From Talinum fruticosum (lineage: Eukaryota; Streptophyta; Magnoliopsida; Caryophyllales; Talinaceae): a stretch of DNA of 64,000 nucleotides. Each line of letters begins with the position of its first letter. The stretch's first letter is position 1. The notes beneath the pieces are model-generated. The model worked only from the letters and a program-made list of their open reading frames with translations, was not told the origin of the DNA and did no database searches. The position numbers were made by a program, and so were the translations under genes. Location: assembly GCA_021018815.1 (NCBI GenBank), contig JAITYX010000089.1:434001-498000 (forward strand), given 5' to 3'. Positions 25,801-37,763 of the stretch are shown piece after piece.

Positions 25801-27775
25801 GCCCTATATACATGCATCCCACCTTCTCATAAACAACTAGAAATATTTCTAATAAAACTATTTCAGGAAATTTTAAATTGTATTATAAATATAAATAAAA
25901 GTTAGAAAAACGTACTCTCTTTGTCTAACTCCTGCTACAATTTTTATTAATATTTATGAAGTAAATCTATTTTACTAGTAATTTTTATTAGTCATGGCAT
26001 AATGGTTAAGATCGAGATTTCGAGTACATTAGATCTTAAGTTTGATTCCCCTCCCCATTGTATTATACTACTCTTTATAACAACTCTGTGACTCCATAAA
26101 CTCATGAAAAATTACTACCATATTTATGGAATCTTCAATCCGTTTTATATTACTAGTTTTTTTTTCTTTTTGGTTGGATCTTCCCCCAACCCCCCCAAAT
26201 GCAGAAAAACGTCTAGAATAATTAATGCAAGTTTGAAAAATTACATGCACGTACATATTTAGAGAGACCAGAGCGATTAATAAAGAGAAAAATTGGTAAT
26301 TAATATACCATTAATTAATGAGATTAATGTATATATAGCTTAATTAAGAAGAGACAAACAAGAGACGAATTGAATTAAATCAACAGAAAATTGCTCCCTT
26401 TTGAATGTACTATATAACATGGATGAGTTTGACATTTTTCTTTTTCATTGAAGATGTTTCACCTATCTCTACCAATTTTTCATTTGCCTTGAAGGGAAAT
26501 CATGGCCAAACCCAGCTTGTAAACACTTGTCAATAAGCACCCCACCATGAATTTTGGTCCTCGATTTTATGATTACAATTTTTTTACATAGTAAGCAGGT
26601 CCATCTGCTGGGCCACCTCTCTTAGAAAAAAGTCCAAAAGACTTTGTTAAGCCGGGGGATAGGAGAAGTGTCAAAGCCCATGCACATTCCCCCCCAACTT
26701 CCTCAAATTGAGGTAATTGTGCCCCCACAATTGAACCTGGGGTGAGGAAGGAAATGGCCACTCACCGCTTTGATTGTGACTACGATATATAATAATGAAT
26801 TTTATTCTCAGAATTTGTTAACTCGAACCCAAGCCCAACTATTATTTCATCAGGAGCGAAGTCAGAGTTTGTATAGAAGGAGTTCAGGCGGACGCAAACT
26901 AGATAACATATTAGTATACTTTTAGTAAGAATAGAAATTTTGAAATTATAATTGTAGTTCGAGACTTTGGCTCCAACTTATTATTTTTAATTCTCGATCC
27001 TTGTTTACAAGGAATTGAGTTAATGTTGAGCAGGTACTAATTTATTTTATTTTTCTTTTGTTCGAGTGATAAAGGATTGTACATTATAGTTGCAAACACA
27101 TGAGGAGATTAAAATCGAACTTAAAAATTTAACCCACTTAGTGTCTCAATTTTAATTACTAAGTTAAGAATATCAAAAACTAACCTACTTAGTATCAATT
27201 TTAACTGCTAAGTTAAAGAATATAAAAATGTATGCAAGTTTTATTAGGGTTGTTGATTAGACTAAACAATATATTTTTGATATTTTTATCGATTAGTTTG
27301 ATAGATTTTGATTGAAAATGATTAAACAATGTAATTTCACATGGCTCAATCAAAATAATATTTCCTTCAGAGTTAGATATATTATATCACACAAATATCT
27401 ATTACATAAAGTTATAGAATACCTCACCGATGTTCAAAAAGACATATTGAAATCGAAGAACACCATTGTTATTAAAAAATTTATTATTTAAAATTTATTA
27501 TTATTAAAAAATTATCTTTATAAATACTATATGACTTTTTATTAATAAAATTTCTGTCTTTCTATAAAAAAAATAAATATAAGTTGAAGAATATGAGACT
27601 AAGCGATTGCACTTCGTTGGCCCATTCATATAGATCTCGCATTGATAGCGGCCCAATTTTTTCCTTTTTAAACGAATATGCTGGGCCAAATTGGGCCTAA
27701 TAGAAAAATACTGAATCACAAAATAAACAGAGCCCAATGACAAGGAAAAGTCATATCTCAGGAGTTTTTTCCCTA
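22890..27775. other. AT-rich intergenic region upstream of the GMC gene
   Basis: Almost 5 kb with no supported gene. Holds the GMC promoter at its left end and a SINE-like fragment near 25992. Frames such as 26573-26761 minus lack recognisable domains. Confidence 0.55.
25992..26085 (+). mobile_element. tRNA-derived SINE-like fragment
   Basis: TGGCATAATGG (25996 on) fits the tRNA A-box consensus TRGYNNARNNG, and GTTTGATTCC about 45 bases on fits the B box with one mismatch. Downstream reads CCCCTCCCCATTGTATTATA, as in the related sequence at 28706. Confidence 0.5.
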
Positions 27776-27782
27776 ATGTTTA

Positions 27783-28223
27783 GGCTCTATTCGATAAAAT
27801 TAGTTGTTTGGGTAGCGGATAATTATTTTACTAACGGATAATTTTTAACTAGCTGATAGTTATTTTAATTAACTGTTAGCAAATAGTTGTTTAACTAATT
27901 GTTTAAAGAATATGTGTTCGGTTATATATATTAGAGATTACATTAGTCGATGATCATTAAGTGACGAAAAAAACACTCATTTTTTTGTGATTATTATTGT
28001 TATTATTCTTAATATTAATATTAACATTGTCACCACTTATTATTATTATTAGTTTCTTCAATGGCACTCAATTTAATGTTAAAATTAACGTTTAGAAAAT
28101 GTTAGTTCGAACGCTATTTATTATATTAAAAGTGCGTTTACCGAACAATTAAAATTGTAACAAATAATATTTTGACTAGTTAAAATACTAAACGATACCT
28201 AAAATACTTCTACCGAACAGGGC
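27783..28223. mobile_element. hAT-like MITE, copy 1
   Basis: About 440 bases. The left end GGCTCTATTCG and the reverse complement of the right end (GCCCTGTTCG) form imperfect terminal inverted repeats. Internal blocks (TTAGTTGTTTG near the left, CCGAACA near the right) match the element at 32344. No transposase. Target duplication not clear. Confidence 0.55.
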
Positions 28224-28619
28224 TTTAAAGTCATCTTAATTGATTTTAAATTAAGATGCCATAATTTTGTATTATTCCAGAAGTAGGTATTTACGTGAAG
28301 CTTTAGAAGACATTATAAAGATAAAAAATTACTCCATCTTGTGACTAATCTTGGTCGATTAAAGTAATTTTCAAGTGATAAAAATCATGTCCACGTATAA
28401 AAGTAAGGAAAAATTAGCAAATTCTGCTTATTAAAGAAAGCAACTTTATTTAATATGAGCCTTTCATTAACCAAAAAGCAAATAAAAAAGACACAAAGGC
28501 TTACTTACCCATTCGTGAATTTTGGCATTAATAACAATTAGGACCATTTCAAAGAAATTACATGAGAGGACAAGGAGTAAAAGGAGGAAAAATAACTATT
28601 TATATATTGATTCATGGTT

Positions 28620-28622
<3 letters not shown>

Positions 28623-28700
<78 letters not shown>
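28623..28700. repeat. (AT)n microsatellite
   Basis: About 78 bases of perfect AT dinucleotide, followed at once by a SINE-like segment (28706-28800: GTCAAGATTGAGGCTATGAG). Confidence 0.97.
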
Positions 28701-28702
<2 letters not shown>

Positions 28703-29251
28703 TGTTGATTACGCGGTCAAGATTGAGGCTATGAGTATATTAAGTTTCACGTTTGATTTTTCATCCCCTTTTATATTGTACTATCTTCCGTAACTCGATC
28801 TGGACAAAAAATAATTAAAAAAGTAACATCTAACTAGTTAAGTAGTTGAGAAAGAATATATATGAATATGATATATTTTTTTCTTTGTTTTGGGTTGCAA
28901 TATGATTCCATTTATGGAATTAAGGATAAAGTAGTTGACCTATAATAATATAATGAAAGTAGTTTACCATCACTAAGAGGATAATATTATATAATATCAT
29001 CCAATATGGAGTTTTCCCCTAAAAAAGTTTTCTAGAGGTTATTTATCACCTAATCCCTTTGGTTTTCATTGCATACATAGTGATAGAAAGATAATGCATG
29101 TAAGGCCCCTATTTAATTGAGGAACTTTAATTATTTTTCTTTTTCAAGTGAAAATTATTTGTCCCCAAAAATAGAAGGGAAGAAAATAAGATGATTACAA
29201 GTTTGGGTCACCAATAAAAAGAAGAAAGTCTTGATTGGATTGCCCCTCCAT

Positions 29252-29255
<4 letters not shown>

Positions 29256-29292
<37 letters not shown>
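29256..29292. repeat. (TA)n microsatellite
   Basis: Perfect TA dinucleotide, about 37 bases. Confidence 0.95.
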
Positions 29293-29293
<1 letters not shown>

Positions 29294-30467
29294 CTTTAAT
29301 TAATCTTGATCCCTGTAATGTAGAAATATTATACCAAATCTCTTTTCATTTGAAGATCGTTACCATAATTAATATCTGGTCGAATAGCCTAATAAGACCG
29401 AAATTCACATGATAAGATTTCGATTTAAAAAAAATCGATACAATCTATAAAATATCATAATAACAATTTATTTATGTAATTAATTTGATTTGGGTGCATT
29501 TTTATTTGATAGAGCATAAAAATTAAATTTGTTTTGACCGAAATCTCACCTAAACTAACCTCTTTTCTCCACACCAATTAAAAATAAGTGAAGGGTGTTT
29601 ATTATTTTTTAATAAAAGATGTAAAGACACAGTAAATCATTGAATATAAATATTTCCCTAATTTGAATATTTAATTATTGGAACATTTTTATTTATCTTT
29701 CATTTAGATTTACCAACAATATAATTGTGACATAAACAGAATCAGAAACTTCACGAGAGATATTAAAAAACAATAAAAACAAACAAGATGATGAAAATTC
29801 TCATCACACGAATTCAACTTTAGAGTTGAATACATGAACTTGGAAAAGCCAAAAAATTCCACTTACTGGAGTTTGTGGAAAAGTATGAAAAAATATTACC
29901 TACTTTTGCAACTAAAAGTAAAGGTATAACGACAAGCCTCCTACATTTATAAGAAATTAAATTAATTACTTATAAAATAATGAATTATCTTGTTTTATAT
30001 CAACTCCCTCTCCTACCACCCATAGAACACCAAAAAAATTTATTAATGAGAAAAATAAAAATAAAAGATACTGGAAGAGTGTAACACGAGGGCTTCTCAA
30101 AAGGTCACCCATTATGGTACGGGCTCTCAAACCATATAATATTATAAAAAAACTATAATAAAATTTACTCAAACCATATAATATTATAAAAAAACTATAA
30201 TAAAATTTATAAATCAAAAAGTAGACTCTAGTCACAGGTTTATTACTATTTTTACATTGAGCAAAACTGAAATAAGTAAAAAAAAAAAAAAATGAAAATA
30301 CACAAGTGGAAAACAGAGAGTGCTCTGTTTTTATATATTTCATTGAAAATTGAAATATATAATTATTTGTTATGAATGGCAAACCTTTAGAAAAGAAAAA
30401 GAGAGCCTAAATCTAGATTGATCATCCTATGTATATATACCTGATGGAAGCATATGAACTTGACTAG

Positions 30468-30823
30468 CTAGCTGTTGTTCTTGGCAGTAGCAAGAGGCAT
30501 GATCCGGATTACGAGACCCGGAAAGACATCATCCGGGTCATGGATATGGGGGTTTCTCTCAACGATGAAGGGGTCACCACACTTGTCACTGATGGTGTGG
30601 AGGGTCTCCCCTCCCCCACCACGTAGATTTCATCGCAGGGGCGGTTGAGGAGGCTGCTGCCCTTCATGTTGAAGCCAGCTTCCGCTTCCGCCGGGTAGGC
30701 GTCCCTCAGAAGGCCAATGACCAGGATTGAGGACACTAAGATGATGGAACAGTACCACGCGGCGGTATCGGCTATGGTTAGGGTTGCCCTTATGGTTGAT
30801 CTTGTTGGAGAAGAAGGAGCCAT
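30468..30823 (-). CDS. Small LysM-domain membrane protein (one-base frame break)
   Basis: A single-exon gene. With one base restored it encodes 118 residues: a Ser/Thr-rich N-terminus, one hydrophobic segment (about 23-39, WYCSIILVSSILVIGLL), then RPCDEIYVVGEGET and a LysM module with SDKCGDPFI, NPHIHDPDDVFPGLVI. This matches the small plant LysM family (At5g62150 / At4g25433 type, from memory); LysM modules bind N-acetylglucosamine glycans, but no ligand is known to me here. The frame breaks at the C-run 30608-30611, one base short, so the raw frame leaves after GEG. The start at 30823 gives the family-like length; an upstream in-frame ATG exists at 30910. A TATA-like TATTTAAA lies just upstream. 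Confidence 0.85.
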
Positions 30824-30859
30824 GGGTTGAATAATGTTTTTCTTGGGGTTCTTTGAGGG

Positions 30860-30869
30860 GTTTAAATAG
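30860..30869 (-). promoter_or_regulatory. TATA-like box of the LysM gene
   Basis: The minus strand reads TCTATTTAAA about 40 bases before the start codon. It supports the shorter start at 30823 over the in-frame ATG at 30910. Confidence 0.45.
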
Positions 30870-32343
30870 AGGGGAGGAGAGAATCGAAGTGGGTTTGATT
30901 CAACGGCCACAGAAGACGTGAAAATAGGGGAGGGAGTGAGGCTGGGGGTGGGGGGTGGTGGTGGGGTCAGCCGGCTTATGCTTTTAGTTCAACAAAGTCA
31001 ATATTTATGCCTTCCCACGTCTTCTTTCTTTCTTCTGAGTTGCCTCGTTTATCACCTTCTTCTCTTTCCTACTATTCCTATTATATAATTAGGAGTATAT
31101 TCGTATTAGGAGTATTAACTTTCCACTTTTTGGATAATCACAAAGCTTGTTTTGCCACCAAACTCAAATTTAAAGTATCTTACATCAATCTAACTTGATA
31201 TATTAAATTTAATCACTAAATTATTGATATTTACAATTGATAATCAATTGTTAAAACCGAACAATCGTCACCTATATTAATAGATATAGTTAATATCACG
31301 ATAGAATAAGCCCGATAGGGTTATGTACCCAGTTCTTAACAAGTTTCTTATCGATGAACTTAAATTACGCGCTAATTATTTTCTGACTAATAAAAATTAT
31401 CTTGCATCAAAAGAAAAAAGTTTTAATATTCATCAGGTTTGGGGAGGGTTTTTCTTCTTTGATACGTTTCATCTAAAAAAATAGGATAGGTGAATATCCT
31501 TAATCATCATAATAAGTTGCATTCATATAAATACACTTATTTTTGGAATTCATATATAAAAAGACAGATATACGAATATTAAAGGATATTAATTTTGATC
31601 ATTACATTTTTTTGTCGAGAAGGTGAGATCTCCATTACATATATCAAAATCGCTAACCTAAACAGAGTCATACAAAACTAAGAACATGAAAAAGCATAAC
31701 CTTCCCCTAGAAGAGCCACCTGCCAAGCATTGACAAAGGATTGCATGGAAGTCAGTTTGTTTAATTCGTAAAGCCTTTCAAAGTTGTTACGAAATATTTA
31801 GGGTTCCAATCCCACATAGATTAGTTTTTTCGCCTCATTTACGTAAAAAATAAATAAATAAAAGAGTGCACGATTAAGTTTTTATTAGAAAATTAAAATT
31901 GTAATGTGATGTTAGGGCAATAAATAGATATCCTGCTGTTTGTGGGAACATTTTGGTGGAAGACCAGACCATTTATGTGCGCCTATGAAAGATTAGTTTA
32001 AGGTATCCTTGCACGAGTTGTCCTAATTAATATGACCTAACCTTTCGAGCAATCATTCTCAAAGCAACTAATCCATACCCCATTATTAGATGATATATGA
32101 AAATCATCGGAATCGAAAAGAAATGACATCAAACAAATTAAAAGCCGTCCATTGCTTGTTAGATCACTTCATTCTACATTGCTCTTATTAGTTATAAAGA
32201 AATTTAAAATGAAAAATTAAGACATAAATTGAATGCATGTCGATGTTTTTGTTTAGATGAGATATAAAAGTTAATATAAGATAGATATAAAATCTATTGT
32301 AATTAGAGCATAAAGAATATCGAATGTATGAGACTTGTTGTTA

Positions 32344-32775
32344 GTCCTATTCGGAAAAATGAGTTGTTTGAATAACGAGATAATTATTTGTGTAATCGAC
32401 AATCTGTTTAGATAGATGATAATTGTTAGATTTTACCTGTTAGAGGATAGTTGTTCAAATGAGCGGTTGAATAAATGTGTTTGGTAAATTTAGTGGTTGC
32501 GTAACTTATTATTATAAATTGACGTCAAAGGATATTGATAATTTGCCAAATATAAATTAATGAATGGATGTTTTCGTCAAAAAATATAAAACACTACTTT
32601 TAAATGTGAAGAAACTAATATTTTTAACTTTTCAAAAACACTGCTTGAAAGGCTATAAGTTATTGCAAAAGTTAGTTGAAACACTACCTTACCGAACGCT
32701 AATATTTGGTCGGTTAGTGTTTTGACTTTGTCAAAATAATAAAAATTACTTCAAACGTTGTTGTCGAACAAGGTC
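32344..32775. mobile_element. hAT-like MITE, copy 2, with target duplication
   Basis: 432 bases ending in GTCCTATTCGG on the left and CGAACAAGGTC on the right (imperfect inverted repeats). It is flanked on both sides by GTTGTTA (32337-32343 and 32776-32782), consistent with a worn 8-base hAT duplication. Same family as 27783-28223. No coding capacity. Confidence 0.65.
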
Positions 32776-34770
32776 GTTGTTAAAGTTGAGTCTTGGTGAG
32801 TCCTTTTTAACAACTTTATATATATCTTAATTAATTATCTAATATGATGAGGAGAAAATGCGAATATTTATTTATTTATTTTGTTTTAAGAAGGGTGTAA
32901 TCCCTTAAAGGTCGTAGGCGTTTAAAATAAAAGTCCTCTCAATAAGTTCGTTTCTAAGCATTCGAATTTATATTTTTGTACTTAACGGGATAAAACCGCT
33001 ATCATATCAACCAACACTTTATTGGCAACTAGCCAAATAATTTAAATAAACGAGATTCAACATAAGAAGCAACAAGGGCTTGGGTGGACAAGTTAAGAGA
33101 TAGGAATTAGTTGAAAGTAATTCCAAAGAAGGAAATGATGATAATCAAGTTGCATGTTTGTTGGCCCCTAACCCTCAAAATAGGGTGAAGGCTAATTCAA
33201 AGGACATTTAATGTGGCCATAAACAAGTGAATAATTATAATTAAAATAAAATCTAAGATTATTGACATGGACCTTTAATTTTATGGAGAAATTCATGCAT
33301 GGGAATTGAAGTGCAACTAGAAGCATACATCATGGTGTTTTTTAATTGCTTGGAGTGTTTAATTTCTCAAGTGGGCAGATTTTATGGGCAAATTTTAATT
33401 TGTGCCCTACAACTCAAAACGACATGACTTGACCACAATATTAAGCCTTGGCTTCAACTAACCAAACTGACTCGTCCAAAATTCCCGCTTTTTAGGTCAA
33501 GAGAAGGGAAAGAAAAAGTTTTCTTCCTTTCATTTTTCGATTATTATATAAATAAAATCCAAGATAAATGTCAAGAAGTAAAGTATATACATTGCTAATT
33601 CACATAAAGTCAAGCAATATATGTTTACAAAAAGAAAATCTCTGCCACTACCCACTCAATATCATACTAGCTAGTGTTTGACTTTCAATTTTCTTCGCCA
33701 AATTCATTGTAATCCTTGTTATAATAGGAGTGTCATCTCCTATGAGGCAAACATTTAGTAATAACCTATCAATCTTCACGCTTTCTCGGTATCAATCACC
33801 GTGCAAGAAGGAGAATCCTACTTAGTAGTCCTCGCATATTTTCTTTAGTATTAGAATTTTTATCACTTTTTGACCTCTTCTTTGAGCTACACTGTACCTT
33901 GTGCTAACAACTTACAAACTAGACTTAATACGAGCACAACTAACGGAGTATTCAAGTTCCTCAATATTTATTTTCGGTTTAATTTTCAGTATGTCGATAA
34001 ATAATTTTCATTAAACCTCCTTAGGCGTTTCTTTTCTTCAATTTGCTTGTTGATGATTTGGCCTCGATCGATAATGTCAAATGTAACGCTCAATGCTTCT
34101 AAATCCTCATTATTTTAAATATGTAATGGTTGAAATCGATAAGTAAATGAATATTGTTAATTTTGTAGACTTTCATGTTATGTTTGGTTAGGTGTGAATG
34201 CAATTGAAATCTAAGGTGTTAGGATGTTGATTTGAGAGAAACACCAAAAAAGGGAAAAAAATGTTAATTATTCGATGACTTGTTGAAACAGTTTCTCTCT
34301 TCGTTTTATAATAAATATTATTTTAATTAATTTTTTTATTCATAATATATATTATTTTACAATTTTAATTACATATTAGTAATTAGTTTACTAATTTTAT
34401 TTTTATTTTTATATAGATTTTTTTATTTTCAAAAAATCTACGTCAATTTAGTCTTTTAACGCAAATTTTGTCAAGATTTTTATATTTCCTTAACAATTTA
34501 TCACAATCCAAAAATGACAAAATATTATAAAACACATGAAGTATACTACAAGGTAACGGTAAACCCAATAGTATGCAAGAAAATCATTGCACACATGTTA
34601 TTAAACAAGTTGTATGAGTACCAATATTTCTAATTCTACCCAACTTAATTTGCAAGTTATAAGAGGACCAGTACTTCATTTAAATAACTAACTTTGGCCC
34701 CCATTCAACCTTGACCTTTTTTTACCCATACATTGAATTACCACATTTTCACATATTTACACTATGTTCT

Positions 34771-34775
<5 letters not shown>

Positions 34776-34807
<32 letters not shown>
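34776..34807. repeat. (AT)n microsatellite
   Basis: About 32 bases of AT dinucleotide. Confidence 0.93.
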
Positions 34808-34810
<3 letters not shown>

Positions 34811-35094
34811 ATGACGGAGCCACTTGAAGGTCGAGGGTGTCCTTGGTCCAAAAAAATTTAAAAAAATAGTTTATTATTAGAGTAAAAATTTTAAATTATA
34901 AGTAATTAGACACTCTTAAATTTGACCTAAAAACATTAGACACTCTTATTTCAAATTTCTGACTCCGCGATTATATATACTTGTGCCAACCATAAAATTA
35001 TTGAAATTGATCATTCAAAAATTGAAAATCTTTCTTCTTATTTGAATTTAGGTAAACAGCTTAACGACTTTCCTTCACCCCCAAACCCCTCCCC

Positions 35095-35095
<1 letters not shown>

Positions 35096-35128
<33 letters not shown>
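35096..35128. repeat. (GA)n microsatellite
   Basis: Perfect GA dinucleotide, about 33 bases, with no gene adjacent. Confidence 0.95.
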
Positions 35129-35132
<4 letters not shown>

Positions 35133-37763
35133 TGTAGGACTTGACTCACTCGATGCATATAAGCCCTATTTTTTTATCCCCCATTTTGGTTGAATTGGGT
35201 CTTAATTTCAGTAATTCTAATTAAATACAAAAATTGACTCACTCGATGAAAATAGTTCTAGCCAGTTAAAAAAATTAAATAATAAAAATTGGTATATATA
35301 CCATCCTAATTCAAAAAAATAGTAAGAAATTATTTAATTATGTAGTTTAGATGTATTTCGAAAATAATATAGCTCGACTTTAAATGATTAACATTTTGAG
35401 TTACTACTATTAAATGCAATAATAAAATAGTACGTGTTATACACACACAAATCATAATTTAGCCAATCTCATATTCTCATTCTTGTGCATATACTTAAAT
35501 TTCCATTATGAGTAATATTATACAACAACAATAATAACAACTCCTATTAATTAAGTCTTGATCTAATAGTCAAGATTTAGGTCCGGTGTATATTAGATCT
35601 CCTGCCTAATTCTCCCTCTCCACGTATTATATTGTCTTTTAAGGCTCATTTGAAAAAAAAAAACAATAGTAATAACTCCTTGCTGAATTTAACTTTTACG
35701 AAATTTAAAGAAATTAAAAAATATAGGCAGTTTTACCCGTAAGTATTTCTATAAGCAATTAGTTAGTTGAAAATCGATTGACGAGGGGTGAGATTAATTA
35801 TTATATGCACTTCCTCAATATCTTGTAATTATAATTGTTGCATTTAAATTATGACTTTGATGGTTTAAGGAAAGATGATAAAGGGGCATTAATTGATGTT
35901 TAATTAGGTGGTGATGTTGAAGGATCTTAATTAATCAACAACCTCATCAAACAAATTAATGGATAATCCTCTAGATTGTTGCTTGTGATATGTAAAACAT
36001 ATCGGATACTTGGTTAATTAATTCTTGTCAAAATTCAACCATGGAATTATCACCATCATGACCTCATTATAATTAAATTTCATGCTATAAACAATTTTCC
36101 TTTCAATAGATGACTTCCCAAAGTCTCTATAACATCCCTTCATGTTTCTTGATCAATTATTGTATGATCTAGCTAGCTAGCTAGCTAGTAGGTAATTCAC
36201 ATACCGACTCTTAATCGTACGCAAAGACGTTATTGATAATGGTTCAATTGGTAAAATCTCTGGAAATTGTTGTTAAAGACCTTCATTGAAATATCGCCTA
36301 CATCAACCTTTATGACTCTGCTTACCCACATAAAAAGGACAGGTACATTCATGGTAATTTTGTACGACTCGCTTACCCGCATAAAAAAGTACAAGTAAAT
36401 TCATGGTAATTCTGTGGATATATGAAATTCAATATAGAAAACAGGGTATTTATTAACCTTATTGTCCATATAACAAGAATAACAATGTGGATCATCCATG
36501 GTAATTTAATCTTATAGAAAGTGTTTAGAAGGAAATTGGTCTTTGCTTTTAAAAATTCCCACAAAGATAAATGCAAATAAAAATAAAATTAAAATTAGAA
36601 CAGAATATACTTAAATTTTCAATTGAGTTGTTTGGGAACAGCTCTCTAGAATAACTTTTTATATCCAAAGAGCTCTTTTATTAAAAGATGTTTAAAATAG
36701 TTTTTATGATTAGTATCTAAAATTACTATATTAACCATATGACTTCAATAAAATTACGTTAACTATCATTAAGAAAATAAAACCCTACTTAAGTTTACAT
36801 TTTAATTTTTTTAAATACAAATAATTTCTATTAGTTAAGTTGTCATGATTTACAAGGGCAATTTTAAATTTGTATATCACATAATATTAAGAAAAAGTAA
36901 ATATATAATATTAAAATTACAATGTTTAATTAGATCATGAAATTGAATTATGGACATAAATGAAATTTTATTAAACAATTTTGTTAAAAATAACTAATTT
37001 TACTAAACACATTTTTCATAAAAAGTTAATGTTAACAGTTAATAGATACTAATAGAAATACCTAACAACCGATTACCAAACAAATAACTATCTTGGCAGG
37101 CGGATGAATTCTCAAATTGCAATTGCATTACTTTTAAGGATAAGGTCTTTAGATTTCTTACAAAAATGTCTATAAATAAATCACAAAATTAATTTTTTAA
37201 AAATAAATAAAATATATCATATCATATAATATAATATACATAGTTTCTTGTGTTATGTGGTGTGGCGATTATAAGCATTGATAGCCTGCCACCCAAATTG
37301 CAGTTTTTTAATGGGGGAGGAGTTTACAAGATGGACTCCTCGTTTTTTTAAAAAAAAAAAAGGATGGAGAGAGAGTTAGGAATTAATATTTAATATAGAT
37401 AGATGAATTATATAATAGATGGAGACTAATTTAAAATTTTAATTTTCATATAATCTGTAGAAATTTTAATATTATTTATTGATAACATTTTTTTATGTTT
37501 CATCAAAAAAAAAAAGAAAGAAAGAAGTAATATTTTTTTACGTGGTGGAGCCGGTGGTTTTAGATGAACCCAGAAATAAACAAATAAATATCGATCCACG
37601 AGAAAATTAGCACCTCAAAGTTTTTAATATTTTTTTACTAAAAAATAATAAATTTTTATTATGCACAAATTTGTAAACAGCGTTGGGAGGTTGAGGGTGG
37701 GAGTGAGAGAATTCAGAAGCGCACACAACCAGATAGAGAGGGAGAAAGAGAGAGGGAGGGAGA

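Larger units (their letters stand above)
28230..30460. other. AT-rich intergenic region 3' of the LysM gene
   Basis: Contains two AT microsatellites and a 42-base tandem duplication (CTCAAACCATATAAT at 30126 and 30168). No gene supported. Confidence 0.55.
30880..37700. other. AT-rich intergenic region between LysM and SDH
   Basis: Nearly 7 kb with no supported gene. Contains a MITE (32344-32775), AT and GA microsatellites, a SINE-like piece near 35550 and a 56-base imperfect tandem duplication around 36310-36416 (CTTACCC(A/G)CATAAAAA). Confidence 0.55.

Noticed and set aside
26573..26761. Minus-strand frame MAISFLTPGSIVGAQLPQFEE...
   Set aside because: Proline/glycine-bearing and not of low complexity, but I recognise no family. 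It is only 62 residues in repeat-rich DNA without flanking exons.
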